Assembly: GCA_963706835.1 (NCBI GenBank)
Contig: CAVPOB010000025.1
Coordinates: forward strand, 18,075 to 82,074
DNA from: CAVXYG01 sp963706835
Lineage (GTDB): Bacteria; Actinomycetota; Actinomycetes; S36-B12; GCA-2699445
Length of the DNA stretch: 64,000 nt
Direction of reading: 5' to 3'
The notes beneath the pieces were generated by a model, which searched no databases, was not told the origin of the DNA, and was given only the letters and a program-made list of their open reading frames with translations. A program made the translations under genes and the position numbers. Of the stretch, positions 7,440 to 15,306 are shown piece after piece (position 1 is the stretch's first letter; every line of letters starts with the position of its first letter).

Positions 7440-8692
7440 CGGCGAGAACCATACTTGCCGAGCTCGAGGCGGGCTACCAGCCCGCGGTGGACCTCGTCCG
7501 GCCCATCGGCCAGCCGCAAGCTGCGGGCGGCGACGTAGGCCAGCGCGAGGGGGTAGTCGTCGGACATGCCCCCGCCGCCGTGCAACTGCAGCGCCATGTC
7601 GATGACCCGCGTCGCCATCGCCGGCACCGCCACCTTGATCTGCGAGACCTCCGACAGCGCGTTCATCGGACCACCGGTGTCGAGCTTCCAGGCGGCGTGG
7701 AGCACCAGCAGCCGAGCCTGCTCGATCGCGATGCGCGCGTCGGCGATCCGCTCCCGGTTGCCGCCAAGCAGGACCAGCGGCCTGCCGAAGGCGCTGCGCT
7801 CCAGGCCCCGCCGACAGGCGTGCTCCAGCGCCATCTCGGCCAGGCCGATCAACCGCATGCAGTGGTGCACCCGACCGGGACCGAGCCGACCCTGGGCGAT
7901 CGCGAAGGCCTCGCCCGGACCGGAGAGGATGTTGGCCACAGGCACCCGCACGTCGGTGAAGGACACCTCGCCGTGCCCCAGCGGCTCGTCGTAGTAGCCC
8001 ATGGTGTTGAGCATCCGCTCGATCGTCACCCCGGGGGTGTCGCGCGGTATGAGCACCATGGAGTGCCGGTGGTGCCGGTCGGCGCCCGGGTCCGTGACCC
8101 CCATGAAGACATAGATCTCGCAGTCGGGGTGGCCTACGCCGGTCGACCACCACTTCCGACCGTTGACGACGACCTCGTCGCCGTCGACGACCGCGGTCGC
8201 CTCCATGGTGGTGGCGTCGGAGGAGGCCACGTCGGGTTCGGTCATCGTGAACGCCGAGCGGATCCGGCCATCGAGCAAAGGGTCGAGCCAGCGCTCGCGC
8301 TGCTCCTGGGTGCCGTAACGCAGCAGCACCTCCATGTTGCCGGTGTCGGGGGCGTTGCAGTTGAACACCAGGGGCGCGATCGTCGAGCGGCCCATGATCT
8401 CGGCGAGGGGGGCGTAGTCGAGGTTCGAGAGCCCCGCACCGCCGTCGGTGCCGTACTTCGCGGCATACTCCCCGGCATGCTCCTTGGGCAGGAAGAGGTT
8501 CCACAGGCCCTGCGCGCGTGCTTTGGCCTTGAGGTCCTCGATGACCGGAAGCGGCTGCCACGGGTCGCCGGTGCGTCGAGCCTCCTCGAGGTCACGGTGG
8601 TACGACGCCTCGATCGGCATGATCTCCTCGGCCACGAAGGCCGCCACACGAGCGGTCAGGTCCGCGGCCCGGGCGGAGGGGGAGAACTCCAT
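7436..8692 (-). CDS. Acyl-CoA dehydrogenase (LvaC/ACAD11 type)
   Basis: A 418-residue FAD acyl-CoA dehydrogenase with the usual three domains: an N-terminal helical domain, a beta domain (SAFTMTEPDVASSDATTM, then VNGRKWWSTG) and a C-terminal four-helix domain ending in QLHGGGGMSDDYPLA. The C-terminus ends a few residues after LELGKYG, a full-length form for this branch. It is first in a two-gene operon: its stop overlaps the start of the kinase gene. The pair resembles the two halves of ACAD11 and the LvaC-LvaA couple, so I infer that it works on phosphorylated 4-hydroxyacyl-CoA and not in ordinary beta-oxidation. No other beta-oxidation genes are adjacent. Confidence 0.88.
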   Translation of the reverse strand: MEFSPSARAADLTARVAAFVAEEIMPIEASYHRDLEEARRTGDPWQPLPVIEDLKAKARAQGLWNLFLPKEHAGEYAAKYGTDGGAGLSNLDYAPLAEIMGRSTIAPLVFNCNAPDTGNMEVLLRYGTQEQRERWLDPLLDGRIRSAFTMTEPDVASSDATTMEATAVVDGDEVVVNGRKWWSTGVGHPDCEIYVFMGVTDPGADRHHRHSMVLIPRDTPGVTIERMLNTMGYYDEPLGHGEVSFTDVRVPVANILSGPGEAFAIAQGRLGPGRVHHCMRLIGLAEMALEHACRRGLERSAFGRPLVLLGGNRERIADARIAIEQARLLVLHAAWKLDTGGPMNALSEVSQIKVAVPAMATRVIDMALQLHGGGGMSDDYPLALAYVAARSLRLADGPDEVHRGLVARLELGKYGSRR

Positions 8693-8749
8693 GTCCCGAC
8701 CCTACGACCCGGCCCTCGCGAGGTTGCTCCCAGAAGGTGTCGGGCGTGG

Positions 8750-9856
8750 TCATGATCTCGTTTCCAGGTCATGAGCCAGGGCGGAGCCGGCCGCGCGCAG
8801 CCACCGCAGAGGCTCGCCTCGGGCCTCGTCGACACCGCCGGCCAGGTCGGTCAGGGCGAGCAGGGACACAGCGCCCCGAGGAGGCGGCGCTGCGGTCTGC
8901 CCGGCGACGATCGCCAGCGCGGGGCCGTCGGCGGCTACCAGGTCGGCCAGGTGTCCCACCACCTTCCCGGACAGGGACGTGGCGTCGAAGCGGCCCTCCC
9001 CGGTGATCAGCAGGTCGGCACCCTGAAGCGCCGCGGGGACGCCGGCGGCCTCGGCCACGGCGGAGGCGCCGGGCACAAGTGACGCCCCCCAGACCGCGCA
9101 CAACCCGTACGCCGTTCCGCCGGCGGCGCCCGCGCCCGGCTCGTCGGCCGGCCCGCACAGCAGCGCGTGCAGCCGCGCCAGACCCCGTTCCAGCAGATCG
9201 ATGTCGGCGCCCGTTGCTCCCTTCTGAGGACCGAAGACCGCGGCCGCTCCATCTGCTCCGAGCAGCGGCGAGGTGACATCGGTCAGGCAGACGACACCAC
9301 CCGGCGGCGCCGAGCGCATGCCGCCTAGATCCACCCGATCCAGCGCGACCAGCGACCCACCCCCCGGGGCCAGCTCCGCCCCGGCCCGATCGAGGAACCG
9401 CGCCCCGAGCGCGGTCAGACACCCCGTCCCGCCGTCGGTGCTCGCCGAGCCACCCAAACCCACCATGAGCCGTTGCGCCCCGGCGTCCAGGGCCGCGGCG
9501 AGGACCTCACCGAGGCCGACGGTGTGCGCGCCGAGCGAGTCGGGCTGTTCCATCAGCGGCAGACCACTGGACTGCGCCAGCTCGGCGACCGCGGTTCCGT
9601 CCGGCAGCTGTACCCAGCGCGCGGTGACCCGCCGCGAGTCCGGGCCACTGACCTCCAGCGATGACCAGTGAGCATCCGTCCTGGCCGCAGCCAGCGCTTC
9701 CAGCGTTCCCTCGCCCCCGTCGGCCAACGGAATCTCCACGACCTCATCACCGCTGCGCACAGCCCGCCAGCCGTCGGCGAGCGCCCTCGCCACCTCGGCC
9801 GAGGTCACTGTTCCCTTGAAGGAGTCCGGGGAGATGACAACACGACGGCGGCCCAC
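8750..9856 (-). CDS. Glycerate 2-kinase, GarK/GlxK family
   Basis: A 368-residue type-I glycerate kinase. From the GTG at 9856 it reads VGRRRVVISPDSFKGTVTSA, where ISPDSFKG is the family signature. Later motifs are ADGGEGTLEAL, MVGLGGSASTDGGTG, a GPQKGAT segment and DLLITGEGRFDATSLSGKV, all typical of the fold. The enzyme phosphorylates D-glycerate to 2-phosphoglycerate. The GTG lies 4 bp after the stop of a decayed sugar ABC permease, showing that the gene was once the last cistron of a transport operon. A longer start at 9877 would overlap that remnant. It now probably relies on read-through from the DeoR gene side or on a new promoter. Confidence 0.9.
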   Translation of the reverse strand: MGRRRVVISPDSFKGTVTSAEVARALADGWRAVRSGDEVVEIPLADGGEGTLEALAAARTDAHWSSLEVSGPDSRRVTARWVQLPDGTAVAELAQSSGLPLMEQPDSLGAHTVGLGEVLAAALDAGAQRLMVGLGGSASTDGGTGCLTALGARFLDRAGAELAPGGGSLVALDRVDLGGMRSAPPGGVVCLTDVTSPLLGADGAAAVFGPQKGATGADIDLLERGLARLHALLCGPADEPGAGAAGGTAYGLCAVWGASLVPGASAVAEAAGVPAALQGADLLITGEGRFDATSLSGKVVGHLADLVAADGPALAIVAGQTAAPPPRGAVSLLALTDLAGGVDEARGEPLRWLRAAGSALAHDLETRS

Positions 9857-9860
9857 GGGA

Positions 9861-10325
9861 TCAGCCCTTTGCCGCACGCGCGGTTAGCGCTCTGACGATG
9901 TATCGCTGCAGCACCATGAACAGCATCAGCACCGGGGCGATGGCCATCACTCTTCCGGCAACAAGGCAAAGGAACCAGGTGATGAACGACGCGCCGATCG
10001 CGATGTAGACCAGCACGAGTCCGAGGTAGTCCTGATGAGGCTCATCGCGAGCGGCGAGATCACTTGTGCCTCAAGTAGTCCCCGGGTATGGAGGCGGCCG
10101 CTGAGACCGACCAGCACGATCGAGTTCAGCAGGTAGCGGCCCAGTGGCGTGGTATCGAGTACCTGACTGTAGTTGCTCCAAAGCCATTGGGCCGGTGAGA
10201 GGCTCAGCGGCGACTGGAGGGTCTCCTCCGCGCTGGTGGACGACAGCGACAGCGCCCAGAGCAGAGGGAAGGCGAAGATCACGATGAGGGGAGCTGTCCG
10301 ACGTGGAGGGGGACGTTGCTCCAGC
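9861..10325 (-). pseudogene. Decayed MalG/UgpE-type sugar ABC permease
   Basis: Pieces of one carbohydrate permease survive in different frames. The N-terminal part is IFAFPLLWALSLSSTSAE to LGRYLLNSIVLVGLSG. A middle scrap reads YLGLVLVYIAIGASFITWFL, and the end is MAIAPVLMLFMVLQRYIVR followed by ALTARAAKG and a stop at 9861-9863. An intact member has about 280 residues with six membrane spans; here the segments between these pieces, including the EAA loop, are gone. Multiple deletions and frame changes make it non-functional. Its stop is 4 bp from the glycerate kinase start, so the two formed one operon. Confidence 0.75.
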
Positions 10326-10445
10326 GGGTGGGTCGCATCTAGCCCGTCCTTTCTCGCGCTCGACGAGACGCCGGTAGACAGCGATCATGGCCGAGGTCAT
10401 GAGCATAGACGCGATGGCGATCGCGGCACCACGACCGATGTTGAG
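10326..10445 (-). pseudogene. C-terminal scrap of a MalF/UgpA-type sugar ABC permease
   Basis: Reading the minus strand from 10442, the frame gives NIGRGAAIAIASMLMTSAMI followed by AVYRRLVEREKG. This is the final membrane span and tail of a MalF-type permease (normally preceded by a residue run ending in GRGAA). Nothing recognisable of the preceding 250 residues remains; 10446-10547 shows no convincing coding signal. With the adjacent MalG-type remnant it marks a dead sugar-uptake operon between the DeoR gene and glycerate kinase. Confidence 0.65.
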
Positions 10446-10547
10446 CTGGCGGCCGCGCAGACCGCAACGGCGGAACTGCTCGGTCGCAGCACTGGTCGGC
10501 TTCGACGACGTCGAACCGGCTGACCTGTTGGACCCGCCCCGTCCTCG

Positions 10548-11408
10548 TCACTTCCCCGATCGCTCGTCGACGGAGGTCGCGGCGACGCCTGCCTCCCCTC
10601 CCGCCACTTCGTGGCGCTGCATGCTCAGGGGGGTGGCCCGCGGTGCCACCACGAGCCGGCCGACCCGGGACTCGAGCACGCGGCGCGCGTCCGGGTCCAG
10701 GCCGTCGTCGGTGACGAGCACGTCCACCTGCTCCAGGCGCGCGATCGAGCTGAGCCCAACGACGTCCCACTTGGTGCTGTCGGCCACGACCACCACCTGC
10801 CGCGCGCACGCCACGAGCGCCCGGTCGGTCTCGGCCTCCACGAGGTTCGGAGTCGTCAGGCCCACCCGCTGGTCCACGCCGTGGACACCGAGGAAGAGCC
10901 AGTCCACGTGCAGGGTGCTGAGAGTGGCGACGGCCACGGGTCCCACGAGGGCGTCCGACGGCGTGCGTACCCCCCCGGTGAGGACGACGGTGAGGTCTGC
11001 GCGCTCACTCGCGTGCAGCACCTCGCCTACGGGGACGGAGTTGGTCACCACGGTGAGGTCCGGGACGTGACGCAGCTCCAGCGCCACCGCGTAGGTGGTC
11101 GTGCCGGCCGAGAGCGCCACCGAGTCGCCGGGCTCCACGAGGGCGGCGGCCGCGGCCGCGATGGCGGCCTTCTCCTCGGTCTGCAGGCCGAACTTCACCG
11201 CGAACCCCGGCTCGTCCGCGCTACGACCGGTGACGGCGGTCGCCCCACCGTGCACGCGGGCGACCAGGCCTTTGCGAGCGAGCATCGCGATGTCCCGGCG
11301 GATGGTCATATCGGACACCCCGAGGAGGTCCACGAGGTCGGAAACCCGGGCCCCGCCCGCCGAGCGGACCACCTCGAGGATCCGCTCCTGGCGCTGCCGG
11401 GCCAGCAC
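10548..11408 (-). CDS. DeoR-family transcriptional regulator
   Basis: About 286 residues from the GTG at 11408 (VLARQRQERILEVVRSAGG); the frame is open further to 11690 but that part has no family similarity. The N-terminal DeoR helix-turn-helix is ARVSDLVDLLGVSDMTIRRD followed by the LA.KG...RVHGGA wing. The C-terminal sugar-phosphate sensor domain carries SAGTTTYAVALEL, VLTGGVR.....VGP and VVADSTKWD. Such regulators usually repress sugar or polyol operons and are released by a phosphorylated intermediate. It is divergent from the intact binding-protein/permease/glpKD genes and upstream of the wrecked permeases and glycerate kinase, so it probably controls both directions. Confidence 0.88.
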   Translation of the reverse strand: MLARQRQERILEVVRSAGGARVSDLVDLLGVSDMTIRRDIAMLARKGLVARVHGGATAVTGRSADEPGFAVKFGLQTEEKAAIAAAAAALVEPGDSVALSAGTTTYAVALELRHVPDLTVVTNSVPVGEVLHASERADLTVVLTGGVRTPSDALVGPVAVATLSTLHVDWLFLGVHGVDQRVGLTTPNLVEAETDRALVACARQVVVVADSTKWDVVGLSSIARLEQVDVLVTDDGLDPDARRVLESRVGRLVVAPRATPLSMQRHEVAGGEAGVAATSVDERSGK

Positions 11409-11759
11409 TACGCTCGTCCCCGCACCAGCGGCCAGGCGGCGGCCGGAGCGGCGGCAGGGGTCGGTGCGGTCATTCCGGCAGACTCCCCCTTGATCGGGGT
11501 CCGAGTCAACAACTTCGAACAGATATCGAGCGGGCGGCAGGGGCCGCTCAATAGCTGGGCGCCGGGGGCGTGACCCGACTCGAGGTGATGAGGTCGCCGG
11601 CGACGCACGTCGGCAACGGACAGGACACGAACGGGCCTCCGAAAGCAGCCATTCCGGAGAAGCCGCCGTCGACCTGCGCCTCGTCGGCAAACAGACTGTC
11701 AGGTCGCGACGTGATCGAGAGCCCAGGACTCGGTTCAGTCACGATCTCTCTGGAGACCC

Positions 11760-11830
11760 TTGACACAACCCGGTCGGCACAGCAAAGTGTTGGAGGTTAT
11801 GGTTGATCATGTTCGATCTTGTTGACCTGA
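11760..11830 (+). promoter_or_regulatory. Candidate promoter and DeoR operator of the ABC-glp operon
   Basis: TTGACA at 11760-11765 and CAAAGT at 11783-11788 are spaced 17 bp, a plausible promoter. Just after the expected start of transcription, three near-repeats follow at about one helical turn: GTTGATCAT (11802), GTTCGATCTT (11811) and GTTGACCTG (11821). Phased short repeats are typical DeoR-family sites, and the DeoR gene is next door. The remaining spacer from 11409 to 11759 shows no gene. Confidence 0.4.
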
Positions 11831-11870
11831 GCCTGCTGTCGCGAGCCCAGTTGTGCCAAAGGAGGCGCTC

Positions 11871-13220
11871 ATGTCCCGTCCCGAGTCCGAGGCCGAGTAC
11901 CTAGCCCGTCTGGTTCCGCCCTCGGTGAGCGCCCTACGCATGTCTCGGCGGACGTTGTTGCGTGGGGTGTTCGGCGCCGGCGCCGCCCTGGGTGGTGCGA
12001 GCATGCTCGCAGCCTGCGGGTCGGACAGCGGGTCGAGCAGCGCTGGCTCTGCCGGGGGCGGCGCCAAGACCATCTCGTTCGGCTCGAACGGCTCGGACGA
12101 GATACCGAGGAAGTACTTCCAGGCGATGATGGACGCCTACAAGACGAAGACCGGCAACACCGTGAAGATCAACACGGTGGACCACAACACCTTCCAGGAG
12201 AACATCACTACCTACATACAGGGCAAGCCGGACGACGCCTTCACCTGGTTCGCGGGCTACCGAATGAGGTTCTTCGCCAGCAAGGGGCTGGCCAGTCCCC
12301 TCGACGACGTGTGGACCAACCTGTCCGGGTTCAGCGAGGGCTTCCAGTCGGCGTCCACGGGCGACGACGGCAAGAAGTACCTAGTGCCCTACAACTACTA
12401 CCCCTGGGCCGTCTTCTACCGCCCGTCCGTGTGGCAGGAGAAGGGCTACCAGGTGCCCAAGACCCTGGATGAGATGCAGACCCTAGCCACCCAGATGCAG
12501 AAGGACGGCCTGATTCCCGTCGCCTTCGCCGACAAGGACGGTTGGCCGGCGATGGGCACGTTCGACGTGCTCAACATGCGGCTAAACGGCTACCAGTTCC
12601 ACATCGACCTGATGGCGCACAAGGTGGCCTGGACCGACCCCAAGGTGAAGAAGGTCTTCGATCTGTGGGCCGGGATGCTGCCGTTCCACCAGGCCGACCC
12701 GCTGGGCCGGACCTGGCAGGAGGCCGCGCAGGCCCTGCAGCAGAAGAAGGCGGGCATGTACCTGCTCGGGCTGTTCGTCTCCGAGCAGGTCGACAACGGC
12801 GAAGACTTGGACTTCTTCACCTTCCCCGAGATCGACTCCACGATCGGCGCCGACGCGCTGGACGCCCCGATCGACGGCTACATGATGGCGCCCAAGCCGG
12901 CCGACGAGGCGGCCACGAAGGAACTGCTGACCTGGCTGGGCGGTGCGGAGGCGCAGGCGATCATCCTGGAGAACGCCCCGGGCAACCTGATCCCGAACTC
13001 CGAGGTTGACGTCTCGGGGTACTCGGCGCTGCAGACGAAGGCAGCCGAATTGGTCGGCTCGGCGAAGAACATCGCCCAGTTCCTCGACCGCGACGCCGAC
13101 CCCACGTTCGCCTCGACGGTCATGATCCCTTCGCTGCAGACGTTCCTGAAGAACCCCAAGGACATCGACGGCCTTACCAACAGCATCGAGAACCAGGCCA
13201 AGTCCATCTACACCACATGA
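11871..13220 (+). CDS. Carbohydrate ABC transporter substrate-binding lipoprotein
   Basis: A 449-residue extracellular solute-binding protein family 1 member. The chosen ATG at 11871 has AAAGGAGG eight bases upstream, which decides against the ATG at 11853. The N-terminus has a twin-arginine-like MSRRTLLRG, a hydrophobic stretch and the lipobox SMLAACGS, so export by Tat or Sec and lipid anchoring at Cys are expected. The body shows the two-lobe fold, with FTWFAGYRMRFFASKGL and VAFADKDGWPAMG segments. It is followed at 20 bp by two permeases. The ligand is not readable; the linked kinase and dehydrogenase suggest glycerol, another polyol or a glycerol-containing sugar. Confidence 0.88.
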   Translation: MSRPESEAEYLARLVPPSVSALRMSRRTLLRGVFGAGAALGGASMLAACGSDSGSSSAGSAGGGAKTISFGSNGSDEIPRKYFQAMMDAYKTKTGNTVKINTVDHNTFQENITTYIQGKPDDAFTWFAGYRMRFFASKGLASPLDDVWTNLSGFSEGFQSASTGDDGKKYLVPYNYYPWAVFYRPSVWQEKGYQVPKTLDEMQTLATQMQKDGLIPVAFADKDGWPAMGTFDVLNMRLNGYQFHIDLMAHKVAWTDPKVKKVFDLWAGMLPFHQADPLGRTWQEAAQALQQKKAGMYLLGLFVSEQVDNGEDLDFFTFPEIDSTIGADALDAPIDGYMMAPKPADEAATKELLTWLGGAEAQAIILENAPGNLIPNSEVDVSGYSALQTKAAELVGSAKNIAQFLDRDADPTFASTVMIPSLQTFLKNPKDIDGLTNSIENQAKSIYTT

Positions 13221-13240
13221 CCTGAGGAGAGGAGCGATCG

Positions 13241-14224
13241 ATGGCAGGCACGGACCCCGTCCGCGCCCCTGCCACGGTTCCCGGACCGGCGACCGGGGAC
13301 ACCCACTCGGGTGTCCCCGCAGGTGGCCGTGTCCGCCGGTTGAGTGGCCGCGACCGTATCGTCGTGGTGATCATGGTCCTTGTCCCTCTGATCCTTGTGA
13401 TCGGACTGGTCTGGATCCCGGCGCTGTCGACCGTGGCGCTGTCCTTCACGAACTGGGACGGCATCGGGGGACTGAGCACGATCAAGTGGATCGGCACCAA
13501 GAACTACCACGACATCTTCACCATCTACCCGCCGTTCATCCCGGCCATCCAGCACAACTTGCTGTTCCTAGGAGTTCTCTTCGCCGTCGCCACCCCGTTC
13601 GGCATCTTCCTCGCCGTCCTGCTCGACAAGGAGATGCGCGGTAGCCGGCTCTACCAGACGCCACTGTTCATGCCGGTCGTGCTGTCGCTCGCTTTGATCG
13701 GATTCATCTGGCAGCTGCAGTACTCCCGCGACTTCGGCCTGATCAACGCGATGCTTCAGGGGATCGGGGTTCAGGACGCCAGCGCCCCGGTGGACTGGTA
13801 CGGCGACCCGAGCGTCAACATCTGGGCCGTGCTCGTCGCGACGACCTGGCGGCACGTCGGCTACATCATGCTGCTCTACCTGGCAGGCCTGAAGGGCGTC
13901 GACCCGTCGCTGCGCGAGGCGGCGGCCATGGACGGCGCCAGCGAGGTCAAGACGTTCTTCCGGATCATCTTCCCGATCCTGCGCCCGATCAACATCATCG
14001 TCATCGTGATCACGGTCATCGAGGCACTGCGCGCGTTCGACCTGGTCTGGGTGATCAACAAGGGCCGCAACGGGCTCGAGCTCATCGGCGCCCTGGTGAG
14101 CGCGAACGTCGTCGGCGAGGCGAGCAGGATCGGCTTCGGCTCGGCACTGGCGACGATCATGCTCATCGTCTCGGTCGTCTTCGTAGCGTTCTACATCCCG
14201 GCCGTCATGAGGGAGGAGCGGTGA
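13241..14224 (+). CDS. Sugar ABC transporter permease, MalF/UgpA type
   Basis: A 327-residue inner-membrane permease. A cytoplasmic N-terminus is followed by a first span at about residues 45-65 (VVVIMVLVPLILVIGLVWIP) and five more; the EAA loop is REAAAMDGASEVKTFFRIIF, which contacts the ATPase. A strong ribosome site (GAGGAGAGGAGC) precedes the ATG. It overlaps the next permease by 4 bp (GTGA), so the two are made together. No ATPase gene lies in the operon, as is common in Actinobacteria, where a shared MsiK-type ATPase serves many sugar importers. Confidence 0.88.
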   Translation: MAGTDPVRAPATVPGPATGDTHSGVPAGGRVRRLSGRDRIVVVIMVLVPLILVIGLVWIPALSTVALSFTNWDGIGGLSTIKWIGTKNYHDIFTIYPPFIPAIQHNLLFLGVLFAVATPFGIFLAVLLDKEMRGSRLYQTPLFMPVVLSLALIGFIWQLQYSRDFGLINAMLQGIGVQDASAPVDWYGDPSVNIWAVLVATTWRHVGYIMLLYLAGLKGVDPSLREAAAMDGASEVKTFFRIIFPILRPINIIVIVITVIEALRAFDLVWVINKGRNGLELIGALVSANVVGEASRIGFGSALATIMLIVSVVFVAFYIPAVMREER

Positions 14225-15129
14225 CCACCACACTCGCCCCGTCGGACGCCCAGGCTGTCCCCGTCTACAGGCGTCGCCGGCTCACTCCGGCGCGCGTCGC
14301 CCTGCACGTCTTCCTCGCCGTCATCGCGCTGGGGTGGCTGTTCCCCATCCTGTGGGCCGTCGTCAACTCGTTGCGCGACTATGCGTACACGTCGGTGAAC
14401 GGCTATGTCTCCCTCGGCGGCTGGACCTTCGACAACTACACCAAGGCCTGGGAGCAGGCCAACTTCACCAGGCACTTCCTCAACTCGGCTTACGTCACGG
14501 TTCCGGCCGTGATCTTGACGCTGTTCCTCGCGTCGATGGTCGCCTTCGTCTTCGCCCGGTTCACGTGGAAGTTCAACCTGATCATGCTCGCGCTGTTCAC
14601 GGCGGCGAACCTGCTGCCGCAGCAGTCGATGCTCATCCCGCTCTACCGGCTCTCGATCGCCGTACCGTTGCCGAGCTGGATGAGCGACTCCGAGATCCTG
14701 TACGACTCGTACTGGGTTCTCATCCTGGTCAACACGGCGTTCCAGACCGGTTTCTGCGCGTTCGTGCTGTCGAACTACATGAAGACGCTGCCGAAGGAGC
14801 TCTACGAAGCGGCGATGGTGGACGGCGCCAGCATCTGGCGTCAGTACTGGCAGATCACGATGCCGCTGTGCCGGCCACCACTGGCGGCGCTGGCGACCCT
14901 CGAGGTCACCTGGATCTACAACGAGTTCTTCTGGGCCACCGTTCTGATGAGCTCAGGCGACAAGTTCCCGGTGACGAGCTCGCTGAACAACCTGAAGGGC
15001 CAGTTCTTCACCGACCTCAACCTCGTCTCCGCCGGGTCGGTCGTCGTCGCCATCCCGACGCTCATCATCTTCTTCGTTCTGCAGAAACAGTTCGTCGCCG
15101 GTCTCACCCTCGGCGCCAACAAGGGATAA
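14221..15129 (+). CDS. Sugar ABC transporter permease, MalG/UgpE type
   Basis: A 302-residue permease starting at a GTG that overlaps the previous stop. It shows the first span (VALHVFLAVIALGWLFPILW), the MalG-type periplasmic loop GGWTFDNYTKAWEQANF, and the EAA loop YEAAMVDGASIWRQYWQI. It ends KQFVAGLTLGANKG, the usual C-terminus for this subfamily. With the partner permease and the lipoprotein it completes the membrane part of an importer. It is the intact counterpart of the wrecked permease pair on the other side of the DeoR gene. Confidence 0.88.
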   Translation: MTTTLAPSDAQAVPVYRRRRLTPARVALHVFLAVIALGWLFPILWAVVNSLRDYAYTSVNGYVSLGGWTFDNYTKAWEQANFTRHFLNSAYVTVPAVILTLFLASMVAFVFARFTWKFNLIMLALFTAANLLPQQSMLIPLYRLSIAVPLPSWMSDSEILYDSYWVLILVNTAFQTGFCAFVLSNYMKTLPKELYEAAMVDGASIWRQYWQITMPLCRPPLAALATLEVTWIYNEFFWATVLMSSGDKFPVTSSLNNLKGQFFTDLNLVSAGSVVVAIPTLIIFFVLQKQFVAGLTLGANKG

Positions 15130-15155
15130 CACACAGCGACACCACAGGTAGCGAT

Positions 15156-15294
15156 CATGGACGTCCCGTCCCCGCACGGCGTGCGACCGGACGCCCATGG
15201 TCGCTGCACGTCCATGGTCATCGCACGGGAGTGGGAGGCACCGGGCCAGCGCGTGCGCCTGGACCTGCCAGCGATCTCTAGATCGTGACAGAAA
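15156..15294 (+). promoter_or_regulatory. Upstream region of glpK copy A with two dyads
   Basis: The 177 bp between the permease and glpK hold two inverted repeats: CATGGACGT (15156-15164) with ACGTCCATG (15208-15216), and CGATCT/AGATCG at 15272-15285 just before the ribosome site. Either could be an operator or an intercistronic hairpin. This whole region is absent from the second glp copy, which begins to match only at 15295. Confidence 0.35.
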
Positions 15295-15306
15295 GGGGCG
15301 GGACTC

